Assembly (NCBI RefSeq): GCF_004522235.1
Contig: NZ_SDLT01000025.1
Location: 84,101-148,100, forward strand
Source: Amycolatopsis nivea
Lineage (GTDB): Bacteria; Actinomycetota; Actinomycetes; Mycobacteriales; Pseudonocardiaceae
Length of the DNA stretch: 64,000 bases
Reading direction: 5' to 3'
Position numbers and translations under genes: made by a program. The notes under the pieces were generated by a model. That model was given only the letters and a program-made list of their open reading frames with translations. It searched no databases and was not told the origin of the DNA. Of the stretch, positions 55,801 to 63,209 are shown one piece after another (position 1 is the first letter of the stretch; each line of letters starts with the position of its first letter).

Positions 55801-56088
55801 GTCGCCCGCGGTGAGGTCGTCGAGGAAGAAGTACCCGCCCGCGCGGTGCGCCGCCCGCCGGACCATTCCGAGGAGATGGGTCTTGCCGACGCCCTTCATC
55901 CCCTGCATGACCAGGCCGATCGGGCTCGGCCCCTCGCTCGCCGCCGCGTCGCGGATGCCGACGTCGATCGCGGCGATCACGTCCGCATGCAGCCCGTCGA
56001 CGTGGTACGGCGAATCGCGCCATACGTGGTCGGGCGTGTCGGCCCAGTCGAACCGCAAAGTCGCCAGCACGGCCAGATGTTCGATCAT
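52891..56088 (-). CDS. Large two-ATPase protein: N-terminal AAA/STAND-like and C-terminal HerA/DUF87-like
   Basis: Predicted cytosolic protein of 1,065 aa. The N-terminal P-loop GMKGVGKT (residues 63-70) and Walker B LVIGVDQLDTL (near 241) form an AAA/ORC-like domain. A long helical middle follows, then a disordered Pro/Ser-rich linker (about 600-660). The C-terminal domain has KHAAVFAGSGSGKTVLLRR (near 686), VLDPNNDLARLG, ALFVMDEAQTL (near 934) and LFATQAPKGLHNQIAGNAMTQFFGRL, as in HerA/DUF87 translocases. Its start overlaps the stop of the winged-helix gene (ATGA). It is the last gene of a four-gene minus-strand set with TIR and KGGVGR proteins, which suggests a conflict or defence role; that role is inference. 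Confidence 0.9.
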   Translation of the reverse strand: MIEHLAVLATLRFDWADTPDHVWRDSPYHVDGLHADVIAAIDVGIRDAAASEGPSPIGLVMQGMKGVGKTHLLGMVRRAAHRAGGYFFLDDLTAGDAFWENTADALRRGLLRTDDSGETQLRSFVRRVCERGDVSWEATSALLGTGALTRAHLDAFVLGLRKLDRQVAVECADTARALVLYAAEDLTQNEIGDEYLGSSEESKSGVRRKWGIRAKAKSALGQVHDITRLLALTGPLVIGVDQLDTLIARSSLQAREIGHRGEEDFLVAQIADGLMELREVTRRTLTVLACLPTTWMLIKDKASDTVPDRFRETLTLGRVLDAEVGRRLVERRLGVAYAAMDFTPPHSTWPVAPSAFDGPWEEYTPRELLKRIGAHIDACVRAERVQELTSFDTDAPPVLSARAEPKPDRFAELDAWFEQLRAAADPSALLDHKVEDEVMPRLLSAALRGWITEVGDDEMEWDARGSEDELHAWLTHTLDEDSDLEEHWAFRAISVRHPLAVLNRFRKARSAAGLRPGADNRHLVLIRNSSWSKGEKTQAEIRAFEAAGGKRLKMSEADVRTFWALDEMFAKGGPDVHEWLIDRRPARRSQLLSGVLPDAAVRSGGPANPAPLPVEKRPVHPAPAAQPSLFTQTARSSRNGTAQAPRSDGTHPPPDGALTLGTETGSGKPIRIELSALRKHAAVFAGSGSGKTVLLRRIIEECALLGVSSIVLDPNNDLARLGDAWPSPPSGWGPEDAQLAERYFEETDVVVWTPGRATGRPLGFEPLPDFAGVLDDEDEFSAAVEVAVAALAPQARLTGSTAKADIGLAVLRQTIVHHARAGSRSLPELIEVLEDLPEGVTNLNGGRKIAAEVAELLKAAMVNDPLFAGAGTPADPAVLLTPADGKRARISVISFAGLPAEAQRQSFVNQLQMELFAWIKRNPAGDRPLGALFVMDEAQTLAASGSLTASTRSTIVLAAQARKYGLGLLFATQAPKGLHNQIAGNAMTQFFGRLNSPAQIAAANEMARAKGSPVADISRLERAQFYVSGEAFGFRRVSTPLCLSHHPASPLRLEEVLARARDGEG

Positions 56089-56717
56089 GACGCCTCGATG
56101 GACAGCATGTGGTTCTCTTCACCGCCGATGCGCACAGCCGCCGCCCGGTCCGCCGCGGTCAGCACCTTGCGGTTGGATTCCGGCACCAGTTTCGCTTGCC
56201 CGGTACGGCTCAGCTCCTTGAGCACCGCGTCGACCTCGGCGGTCTCGGCGTGGCCGAGCGACGACCGCAGATCGGCCAGCCCCACCCACCCCCGGGGCTC
56301 GCGAGCGAGTTCGCGATAGGCCTTGACGATCATTTCCTTGAGGTTGACCGCCTGCGGCGCGTTGCCCTCCGCGCCGCCGAAAACCTCCTTGAGCGAAACG
56401 TTGTGCAGCCGCAGGTACTCGAAGAACTTGTTCAGCGCCAGGTAAGCCACCACGGTCAGCGTGCTCCGCACCGGTTGCGGCGGGGACAGCGCGGCCAGTT
56501 CCTCCGCGCACCAGTCCCAGCCGGCGTCGGTGAGCTGATGCGCGAACGCGCGGCCGGATTTCCTGCTGCTGACGTAGCGCTGGTTGAGCTTGACCCGGTC
56601 CTTCCCGTCGAGCGCGAAGCCCGCGGCTTCGCGCAGTTCCGGATTCGTCATCTCCTTGCCGTGCACCATCAGCGCGATCATCGCCGCGGACTGCTTGTGG
56701 CTCAGTCGTTCGTGCAT
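56085..56717 (-). CDS. Winged-helix protein, partner of the two-ATPase protein
   Basis: Predicted 210-aa cytosolic protein. The N-terminal part looks like a winged helix (SHKQSAAMIALMVHGKEMTNPELREAAGFALDGKDRVKLNQRYVSSRKSGRAFAHQLTDAGWDW). A second helical, winged-helix-like part lies at the C-terminus (GWVGLADLRSSLGHAETAEVDAVLKELSRTGQAKLVPE; then KVLTAADRAAAVRIGGEENHMLSIEAS). It is fused by an ATGA overlap to the ATPase gene, so the two are made together and may form one complex. It could bind DNA or serve as an adaptor. No family name can be given. Confidence 0.75.
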   Translation of the reverse strand: MHERLSHKQSAAMIALMVHGKEMTNPELREAAGFALDGKDRVKLNQRYVSSRKSGRAFAHQLTDAGWDWCAEELAALSPPQPVRSTLTVVAYLALNKFFEYLRLHNVSLKEVFGGAEGNAPQAVNLKEMIVKAYRELAREPRGWVGLADLRSSLGHAETAEVDAVLKELSRTGQAKLVPESNRKVLTAADRAAAVRIGGEENHMLSIEAS

Positions 56718-56777
56718 CCGCCGTCCTTCCTCGGGGCATCCCGGCCGCGGGCGCGGGCGGGTGTCTGGCAGGTGCGG

Positions 56778-58382
56778 CTAGTTGCCGTTCACCCGCACGT
56801 CGAGCACTTGCTGGGCCCACGCCAGGGCCTTCTGGACCGGCAGCGGCGGCGGTATCGCGCCGTTGTCGTGACGCGGGCGCAGCACCACGGCCAGGTCCGC
56901 GCCGAGCTCCTGCGCGCGCACGCTGTCCCCGGCCCCGACGACAGCGGGCAGTTCGCTGGCGAACTCGCCCACGAGGTCCCACAGTTCCGGACGCAGCCGG
57001 ACGTGTTCGGCTTGCCGCAGCAGGGAAACCAGGTCCGCTTGACCGGTGTCGACCAGTGCCCGTCCGGCGCCGATCTCGTCGGCGAGGGTCCGCGCGACCT
57101 TCGCCGGGCCGTTCAGCGCGCTGAGGCGCAGATGCCGCAGGTTGCCGAGGTAGCCGGACAGCTCGCGCGAGTCGGTTCCCTCGGTGAGCACCGGGATCAG
57201 CCTGCGGTCCTGGCCGAGCGTGCGGTGCAGGAACAACTCGACCTCCGCCAGCTGCCACCGGCTCGCCTTGCCGTCGATCACCAGGCACAGGTGCCGGGCG
57301 TCGGCTTCCGCGCGGCCGAGCCAAGAACGGTCGCCCGACAGCGACCGGCCCACCCGGATGCCGAGATTCTCCAGCTCCGCCACCAGCTCCCGGGAGGCTT
57401 CGAGGTTCGACCGGGGCATGCTGACCTGGATGTCGTAGGCGAAACTCTGCGTCCGGGTGCGCACCGCGGCCACGTACGCGTCGCGGTTTTCGGCCAGCAG
57501 CTCGGTCCGGTCGAAGGAATGCGCGATCACCGCGGCGACGGTCTCGAGCGCGAACCCGATCTGGTCCGCACCCGGGCTTTTCTCCAGCAGCACCGGCAGT
57601 TGTTCGCCGAAGGTCCAGTACGAGACGTAAGGCAAAGTGAGGTGGCGCGCGATCACCGCGGGCGGAACGTCCTGGTCCAGCCAGCTGTCGAACAGGCTTC
57701 GCGTCTCCTTGAGGCAGATCTCCCGCCAGCTTTCCGACCGGTCGTACTCCTCGCGCGTGTCGAACCGCGAAAGCACCGGCAGCACAGGAAGCTGCGGACG
57801 GTCGTACGGCAGGGCGTTCCGCGCGACATTCGCCCGGCGCGCGACGTCGACCGCGCCGCGCACGCTCTGCATGTTCGCGGTGTAGAGGACGACCAGCCGG
57901 TCCGGCAGGTGCGCGGTGCAGATGCTGCCGACGTCGGAGATCCCCGTGCGGCTGTCGAGCAGGACGTAGTCGTACTCCGAGGTCCAGGCTTCCCGGCAGC
58001 GTTCGAGGTACTCGCCGAATTCCTCGTCGTACAGCCCTTCCCAGTCGATTCCCTGCACCTGTCCCGGATACTCGGGGCCGTCGTCGCCCGCGGCGAGAAA
58101 GTCCAGCGTGCCGGGCACGTTGTCCAGACGGACCGGAAGGATGTGCCGGTTCGGCCGGACGGTGCCCGCCCGGAAATCGGCGACGAGATCGACTACGCCG
58201 CCTTGCGGATCGTGGTCCAGCTTCGGCCGGAAGTACTCGTGCAGACCCGGTGCTTCGAGGTCCCAGTCGATGCACAGCACCCGGTGTCCCCAGCGGGCCA
58301 GCAGCACCGCGATGTTGGCCAGCGTGAAGCTGCGGCCGACGCCGCCCTTGTAGGAATAGAAGGTGATCACGACGCCCGTCAT
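56778..58382 (-). CDS. KGGVGR-variant ParA-like ATPase fused to a TIR-like region
   Basis: Predicted 534-aa cytosolic protein. The N-terminus has a deviant Walker A YSYKGGVGRSF (residues 9-19), where ParA/MinD proteins read KGG-x-GK, then VLCIDWDLEAPGLHEYF and YDYVLLDSRTGISDVG, typical of the SIMIBI class. From about residue 310 a TIR/SEFIR-like segment follows: YDIQVSMPRSNLEASRELVAELENLGIRVGRSLSGDRSWLGRAEADARHLCLVIDG and WQLAEVELFLHRTL. A helical tail closes the protein. The TIR protein gene lies 3 bases upstream, and the winged-helix gene 60 bases downstream. It is likely a nucleotide-driven sensor or scaffold. Confidence 0.88.
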   Translation of the reverse strand: MTGVVITFYSYKGGVGRSFTLANIAVLLARWGHRVLCIDWDLEAPGLHEYFRPKLDHDPQGGVVDLVADFRAGTVRPNRHILPVRLDNVPGTLDFLAAGDDGPEYPGQVQGIDWEGLYDEEFGEYLERCREAWTSEYDYVLLDSRTGISDVGSICTAHLPDRLVVLYTANMQSVRGAVDVARRANVARNALPYDRPQLPVLPVLSRFDTREEYDRSESWREICLKETRSLFDSWLDQDVPPAVIARHLTLPYVSYWTFGEQLPVLLEKSPGADQIGFALETVAAVIAHSFDRTELLAENRDAYVAAVRTRTQSFAYDIQVSMPRSNLEASRELVAELENLGIRVGRSLSGDRSWLGRAEADARHLCLVIDGKASRWQLAEVELFLHRTLGQDRRLIPVLTEGTDSRELSGYLGNLRHLRLSALNGPAKVARTLADEIGAGRALVDTGQADLVSLLRQAEHVRLRPELWDLVGEFASELPAVVGAGDSVRAQELGADLAVVLRPRHDNGAIPPPLPVQKALAWAQQVLDVRVNGN

Positions 58383-58385
58383 CGC

Positions 58386-58961
58386 TCAGAGCCTCGGGAA
58401 CCGGGAAGCGGGCGGGACGTCCGGCCGCGGAGTCAGCACCGGCCAGTCCGGCCGCCACGCCGGGGCCGCGCTGAGCAGTTCTTCGATCTCGGTCGCGATG
58501 CGGTTCATCTGGTCGTGGAAACCGATGTATTTGGCCGAGACCTGGAATTGCTCGTACGGATGATTCCACTCGGTCAGGTTCTTCATCCGGCGCTGGTGCG
58601 CGTACGGCGGGAAGTTTTTCGAATCGCAGTAGATGACCGGGTAGATCAGGGTCGCCGGGCGGTCCCGTCCGGCGAGTTCTTCGCGGCGTTCCATCGAGGC
58701 CCATTCGGCGAGGCACCACTCGTTGTAGAAGTACTTCGGCGAGCACACCGGGACCAGGATTCTGGTGTGCCGCAACGCGGAGCGCAGTTCGTCCGGCCAC
58801 TTGCCGCCGACCCGCACCGACCCGTCGAAGAACACCTGGACGTCCCGGTCGAGGTTGCCGTCGAGCAGTTCGCACAGCCGCGGGTGGAAATGGTTGCGGA
58901 CCCATTTGGAGATGGCCTCGGCGCGCCGTTCGTAACTGATGAAAACGTCGTAGTGGTACAC
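58386..58961 (-). CDS. TIR-domain protein
   Basis: Predicted cytosolic TIR protein of 191 aa: YDVFISYERRAEAISKWVRNHFHP at the N-terminus, VQVFFDGSVRVGGKWPDELRSALRHTRILVPVCSPKYFYNEWCLAEWASME in the middle. The Glu in CLAEW is at the position used as the NADase catalytic residue in many bacterial TIRs. GTG 58959-58961 has GGGGAG upstream. The gene leads the minus-strand set and faces the SEFIR-NPCBM gene across 180 bases, which must hold both promoters. NAD cleavage is inferred from the family. Confidence 0.9.
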   Translation of the reverse strand: MYHYDVFISYERRAEAISKWVRNHFHPRLCELLDGNLDRDVQVFFDGSVRVGGKWPDELRSALRHTRILVPVCSPKYFYNEWCLAEWASMERREELAGRDRPATLIYPVIYCDSKNFPPYAHQRRMKNLTEWNHPYEQFQVSAKYIGFHDQMNRIATEIEELLSAAPAWRPDWPVLTPRPDVPPASRFPRL

Positions 58962-59141
58962 CTGGGCAGCGCTCCCCCGTCGATTTCCGCGTCCTGGCGA
59001 TCCCGTCCTCGGACCACGACGATACCTTTGGCGAAGACCCCGGCAAGGGACAGATTCTGGACACTTTGTGGCCGAAAACCCGCTGCCGCCGGCCGGACCC
59101 GAGACTGGACCGGTCGCTGCCGCCGGAATTCGAGGAGCCCG

Positions 59142-60095
59142 ATGTCCGCCCCCGCCGCACCCCGGATCTTCATCAGCTACGCCCACGACACCGCCGCCGA
59201 GCACTACCGGCAGGTCGGGACCTTCGCCACCTTCCTCCGCGCCAAGATCGGGCTCGACGTCCGGCTGGACCAATGGGACGACGCGTCCCGGATCGACTGG
59301 TCGGCCTGGGCGATCCGGAACATCCACGCCGCCGATTTCGTGCTGGTGATCGCCTCGCCGAACTACCGGCGGCGCGCGGACGGCGAGGCGCCCTTCGACG
59401 AGGGCCGCGGCTCCCAGTTCGAGGCGCGGATCATGCGCGACGCGCTCACCCGCGACCTGGAGCGCGAGACCAGCCGCATCCTGCCGGTGGTGCTGCCCGG
59501 CGCTTCGGTCGAAGACATCCCGGCGTTTCTCACCCCGTATTCCACCACGCATTTCCGGATTCCCGAATTCACCGACGACGGCGTCGCCGGGCTGATCTCC
59601 GCGATCACCGGACGCAGCCAGAACGAACGGCCGGTGCGCGGGATCTGGCGCGGGGCAACGGATTCCGCTCCTGGGCCGGTACTGGCGACCGAGCTGCCGT
59701 GGCGTGACAAGAGCGCGGACATCACCGCCGGCTCAGCAAGGATCGACGGGATCAGCTACGAGCACAGCGTCGTTTTCCGCACCGCCGGGCCGACTTCCGG
59801 GGCGTGGGCGTTCGCGGAAATCGACCTCGGCGGCTCCTACGCGCATTTCACCGCGGTCGCCGGAGTGCTCGACGACGCCGAGGACGCGGATTTCCAGATC
59901 GGGCAGTTCTGCGTCCGGCTCGACGGCGAAATCCGGCACCTCGACCATTCCGCGTCCGGCAGTCCGCGGCACACCGAACTCGACGTCACCGGCGTCCGCC
60001 GGCTGCGGCTCGAGATCCGCCGTCCCGCGGCGGGCCCGGCTGCCCGCACCACCCGCCCGGCCGCGCTTGCCTGGGGAAACCCGACACTGCGCTAG
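59142..60095 (+). CDS. SEFIR/TIR-domain protein with C-terminal NPCBM-like domain
   Basis: Predicted 317-aa protein. The N-terminal 170 residues form a SEFIR-type domain (RIFISYAHDTAAEHYRQVGTFATFLRAKIGLDVRLDQWD; ADFVLVIASPNYRRRADGEAP; GSQFEARIMRDAL; ILPVVLPG). After a linker, residues about 195-300 match the carbohydrate-binding NPCBM pattern (YEHSVVFRTAGPTSGAWAFAEIDLGGSYAHFTAVAGVLDD; QIGQFCVRLDGE; GVRRLRLEIRRP). GAGGAG precedes the ATG. The protein has no signal peptide, so any sugar or ligand bound would be cytosolic. It is transcribed away from the TIR operon but shares its promoter region. Confidence 0.88.
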   Translation: MSAPAAPRIFISYAHDTAAEHYRQVGTFATFLRAKIGLDVRLDQWDDASRIDWSAWAIRNIHAADFVLVIASPNYRRRADGEAPFDEGRGSQFEARIMRDALTRDLERETSRILPVVLPGASVEDIPAFLTPYSTTHFRIPEFTDDGVAGLISAITGRSQNERPVRGIWRGATDSAPGPVLATELPWRDKSADITAGSARIDGISYEHSVVFRTAGPTSGAWAFAEIDLGGSYAHFTAVAGVLDDAEDADFQIGQFCVRLDGEIRHLDHSASGSPRHTELDVTGVRRLRLEIRRPAAGPAARTTRPAALAWGNPTLR

Positions 60096-60100
60096 GCGCG

Positions 60101-60130
60101 CGTTTCCTGCTTTCGAGGAAACAGGAAACG
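60101..60130 (+). terminator. Hairpin terminator after the SEFIR-NPCBM gene
   Basis: A 9-bp perfect stem (CGTTTCCTG with CAGGAAACG) extended by TTTC/GAAA around a GAG loop, five bases after the stop codon. It is AT-richer than its surroundings. Confidence 0.75.
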
Positions 60131-60284
60131 CCTTGTCCGCGCCCGTTCCCGGATCGCATTCTGGGTGCACGCCGCTCGTTCCGGGCGGTTCGCCGAGAAT
60201 CACGGAAACCCGATCAGCCGCGAAAGAGCACTGTTTCGCGGCCGGGGTTTTCTGTGCCTGGATCCGGGAGGGAGGTGCGGGAAA

Positions 60285-60335
60285 ATGCAGACGCACGGAA
60301 TCGTTCTCATCCTCACGCTGCTGGGCCTGGCCTGA
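60285..60335 (+). CDS. Possible 16-aa hydrophobic peptide
   Basis: ATG 60285 follows a purine-rich stretch with two good ribosome-site cores (GGGAGGGAGG) and encodes MQTHGIVLILTLLGLA before TGA. The composition is that of a tiny membrane peptide. No homology is claimed, and it could be chance. Confidence 0.3.
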   Translation: MQTHGIVLILTLLGLA

Positions 60336-60373
60336 CGCGGAACGGCCGGATTCGCCGCGAGGGCGGATCCGGC

Positions 60374-61279
60374 CTATCCGCGGGCCCGCAGGTGGTCCCG
60401 CAAGGCCCGCGCGACCCGCGCCATCAAGATCTCCGCTTCCGGCTGGATCGCCGCGGGCACCCGGGATTCGGTGAGCGCGGCGACCGCGAACGCCTGGCCG
60501 TCCGAGTGCTCCACCACCCCGATCTCGTGCCGCAAATTCACCAGCGTCCCGGTTTTCGAGGACCACTTCGCGGAATCGGACGCGAAATCCGGGGCCAGCC
60601 GTTGGCGCAGCAGGTTTTCGCCCATCAGCTGCCGCACCCGCGCGGACACGTCCGGGTCGATTTTCGACGGCGTCCACAACGCGGTCAGCAAATCGGTGAA
60701 CGCGCGTGCCGAACCGGAACTCGCGCGCGAAACGTCCAGCTGCCGCACCGGATGTCCCTGCCCCTCGGTCACCGCGCCGATCGCCAGCGAATGCGCGAGG
60801 TGCACCTCGGCCGCGTCGAACCGTTCCACCGGCGTGTCGCTCAGCTCGCTCAGCGAATGCCGCACCGAGATGCCGGTGATGCCCCAGTCCCGCACCGTCC
60901 GGGTGACCTCCGCGGGCGAGGTGAGGGCGAACAGTTCGTCAGCCGCCGCGCTGTCGCTGATCGCGGAGGCCAGGTACATCAGGTCCTCGACCGAAACCCG
61001 CGCCGGATGCCGGAACCGCGCCAGGCCGGTCGGCCCCGCGCTCTCGGCACGCCCGGGCTCGACCTCCACCTGCCGCGCGCCGTCCAGTTCGCCGCGCCGG
61101 ATCCGGTCCTGCGTCACCGCGACGAGCGGCACCTTGACCAGCGACGCGGTGGCGAACTCCAGGTCGGGCTCGATCCCGATCTCGCGGCCGGACCCGAGAT
61201 CGCGGACGAGGAACGAGCCTCGCAGCCCGCCCTCGTCGAGTTCGTCCCGCAGCCGTGCCAGCAGCGCCTCAGTGTTCAC
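60374..61279 (-). CDS. blaB: BlaB-like serine beta-lactamase/PBP-fold regulatory protein
   Basis: Predicted 301-aa protein of the beta-lactamase fold. Motifs: SLVK (S-x2-K) in ATASLVKVP, SDS (in place of SDN), and KTG in SSKTGTLVN. There is no signal peptide, so it should stay in the cytosol, unlike a resistance enzyme. In Streptomyces cacaoi blaA (LysR type) and blaB (serine-active-site protein) lie divergent to blaL and regulate it; the arrangement here is the same. The GTG start lies within the end of the regulator gene. The name follows that model and is inferred. Confidence 0.82.
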   Translation of the reverse strand: MNTEALLARLRDELDEGGLRGSFLVRDLGSGREIGIEPDLEFATASLVKVPLVAVTQDRIRRGELDGARQVEVEPGRAESAGPTGLARFRHPARVSVEDLMYLASAISDSAAADELFALTSPAEVTRTVRDWGITGISVRHSLSELSDTPVERFDAAEVHLAHSLAIGAVTEGQGHPVRQLDVSRASSGSARAFTDLLTALWTPSKIDPDVSARVRQLMGENLLRQRLAPDFASDSAKWSSKTGTLVNLRHEIGVVEHSDGQAFAVAALTESRVPAAIQPEAEILMARVARALRDHLRARG

Positions 61280-62201
61280 GGCGCCAGTCTGCCGCACCGC
61301 CCGGGCCCGGACGGCGAGCGCGCTCCCCCGTCGCGACCTCCGCCCCCAGGCACCGCGCGATCGCGGCACGCAACGGCGCCCGCACCCGGTCGACGTCGTC
61401 GCCCAGCCCCGCCGCCACGTCGTATCCCCGCGCGAGCCGGACGCCGCCCACCGGACGCCACGCCAGCCCCAGTTCCCGCGCCTGGTCCGCCGAGCACAAC
61501 AGCAGATCCGCCGACCCGATCACGCTCGCCGCGGCCGTCGTCAGCGTCCCGGCGACCTCGACCTGCGCGGGCAGCAGCCCGGCCGCGTCGCGGGCGCGGA
61601 AGACGCGGTCGCGGACATGCGGCACGTCGTCCTCCGGCTGGACCCACACCCGGCGGCGCGCCCCGCGAGACCGGCCCGCGCGCAGGGTTTCCAGGTGCAC
61701 CACGGCTTCGTCCGGCTCGGCCTCGCTCGCCAGCCCGAGCGGCACCGTCCACACCCCGTCCTCCGGCGGCACCGCGACCAGCGCGGCCCGCACCTCCTGC
61801 GTCCGCACCAGTTCGGCCCGCTCGGCAGGCCCGGCGACGCGGAACTCCAGAAAGACCTCCACCGTCCGCGCCTGCGCTTCGAGTTCGGCGAGATCGCGGG
61901 TGGTCGACGTGTCCGGGACCGCCAGCCGCAACGGCCGCCGACGCGCGCGCTGCGCGTCCGATTCCATCGCCTCGGCGAGCCGGACCAGGCGTTGCGCGGA
62001 CGGCAGCAGGTCCCGGCCGAACGGCGTGAGCCGCGCCCGCCGCGTCGACCGGTCGAACAGCCGCTCTCCCAGGTGCTTCTCGAGCGCGGCGATCCGGCGG
62101 CTCGCCACCGGCTGCGGGATCCGCGCGACCGCCGCGCCGCCGGTGAAGCTCCCCGCTTCGGTCACGCTCACGAACGCTTTGCAGCAGCCGACCAAGTCCA
62201 C
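61269..62201 (-). CDS. blaA: LysR family regulator of the beta-lactamase gene (BlaA-like)
   Basis: Predicted LysR regulator of 310 aa. The N-terminal winged helix is clear (CCKAFVSVTEAGSFTGGAAVARIPQPVASRRIAALEKHLGERLFDRSTRRARLTPFG), followed by the effector-binding region. GTG 62199-62201 was chosen as start. It ends overlapping blaB and is divergent from blaL, with 111 bases between the two starts, as for AmpR- and BlaA-controlled beta-lactamases. Regulation of blaL is inferred from this layout. Confidence 0.88.
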   Translation of the reverse strand: MDLVGCCKAFVSVTEAGSFTGGAAVARIPQPVASRRIAALEKHLGERLFDRSTRRARLTPFGRDLLPSAQRLVRLAEAMESDAQRARRRPLRLAVPDTSTTRDLAELEAQARTVEVFLEFRVAGPAERAELVRTQEVRAALVAVPPEDGVWTVPLGLASEAEPDEAVVHLETLRAGRSRGARRRVWVQPEDDVPHVRDRVFRARDAAGLLPAQVEVAGTLTTAAASVIGSADLLLCSADQARELGLAWRPVGGVRLARGYDVAAGLGDDVDRVRAPLRAAIARCLGAEVATGERARRPGPGGAADWRREH

Positions 62202-62312
62202 GACCAGAGCTTATGCCAGATTCGCATCATGTCGCACGGAAGTGTCTTGGACCGCATGAACCGGACGCGGGCACGCTGCTGGGGAGTTGATCGACTTCGG
62301 AGGGAGAACCCC

Positions 62313-63209
62313 GTGTTCCGCAGGCTGACCCTGGCCGCGTTCGCATTGGTCGCGCTAGCCTCATGTGCCACACCAGCAACACCGGTCGCCCCGGCGAGTT
62401 CCGCGCAGTCCGCCGCGCCGGCGGCGGCCAAGACAGTCGCGCAGCCGGATTTCGCCGCGCTGGAGAAGGCTTTCGGCGCCCGGCTCGGCGTCTACGCGAT
62501 CGACACCGGCGACGGCCGCGAGGTCGCCTATCACGCGGACGACCGGTTTGCCTACGCTTCCACGCACAAGGTGTTCAACGCGGCAGCGATCCTGCACCGC
62601 GGGGATGATCTGACCCGCACGGTCACGATTCGGCAAAGCGATCTCGTGCCCAATTCCCCGATTACGGAGAAGCACATCGGGGAGCAAATGTCGTTACAGA
62701 GCGTCCTCGACGCTGCGCTGCGTTACAGCGACAACACGGCGGATAACCTCATGTTCCGCGAAATCGGGGGTCCCGCCGGGCTGGCTGCGGAGCTGCGCCG
62801 GCTGGAGGATACGGTCACCCACGTGGACCGCATCGAGCCCGCTCTCAACGAGACGAGCCCTGGTGACGTCCGGGACACGACCACCCCGCGAGTCTGGGCC
62901 AAGGACCTGCGCGCCGTCGCGCTCGACTCGGGACTCCCGGCGGACAAACAGGCCGTGCTGACCAAGATCATGCGCGCCAACACCACCGGCGCGCACGTGA
63001 TCCGCGCCGGCGTGCCCGCGGACTGGCAGGTCGCGGACAAGACCGGGTCCGCCGATTACGGCACGCGCAACGACATCGCCGTGCTCTGGCCGCCGCACCG
63101 CGCGCCGATCGTGCTCACTGTGCTGTCCGATCGCCCGCAGAAGGACGCGAAGACCGACGACAAGCTGATCGCGCAGGCCGCCGCCGCGGTCGTGAAGGCG
63201 TTGCAGTGA
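62313..63209 (+). CDS. blaL: Class A beta-lactamase, lipoprotein form (BlaL-like)
   Basis: Predicted 298-aa enzyme that would hydrolyse beta-lactams outside the membrane. GTG 62313 follows GGAGGGAG. A signal peptide ends in the lipobox LASC near residue 18, so the enzyme is probably lipid-anchored. Class A motifs: STHK (S70-x-x-K), SDN in YSDNTADN, the omega-loop Glu in RIEPALNE, and KTG in DKTGSADYGTRND. The VanY-like peptidase gene overlaps its stop (GTGA). Confidence 0.95.
   Translation: MFRRLTLAAFALVALASCATPATPVAPASSAQSAAPAAAKTVAQPDFAALEKAFGARLGVYAIDTGDGREVAYHADDRFAYASTHKVFNAAAILHRGDDLTRTVTIRQSDLVPNSPITEKHIGEQMSLQSVLDAALRYSDNTADNLMFREIGGPAGLAAELRRLEDTVTHVDRIEPALNETSPGDVRDTTTPRVWAKDLRAVALDSGLPADKQAVLTKIMRANTTGAHVIRAGVPADWQVADKTGSADYGTRNDIAVLWPPHRAPIVLTVLSDRPQKDAKTDDKLIAQAAAAVVKALQ

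Noticed and set aside
56109..59141. Upstream extension of the SEFIR-NPCBM frame through more than 1,000 codons
   Set aside because: This part is antisense to the TIR/KGGVGR/winged-helix genes and shows no protein features. The ATG at 59142 with GAGGAG begins the recognisable domain.
60374..61279. Second secreted beta-lactamase
   Set aside because: No signal peptide, SDS in place of SDN, and a position next to a LysR gene like S. cacaoi blaB; a regulatory role fits better.
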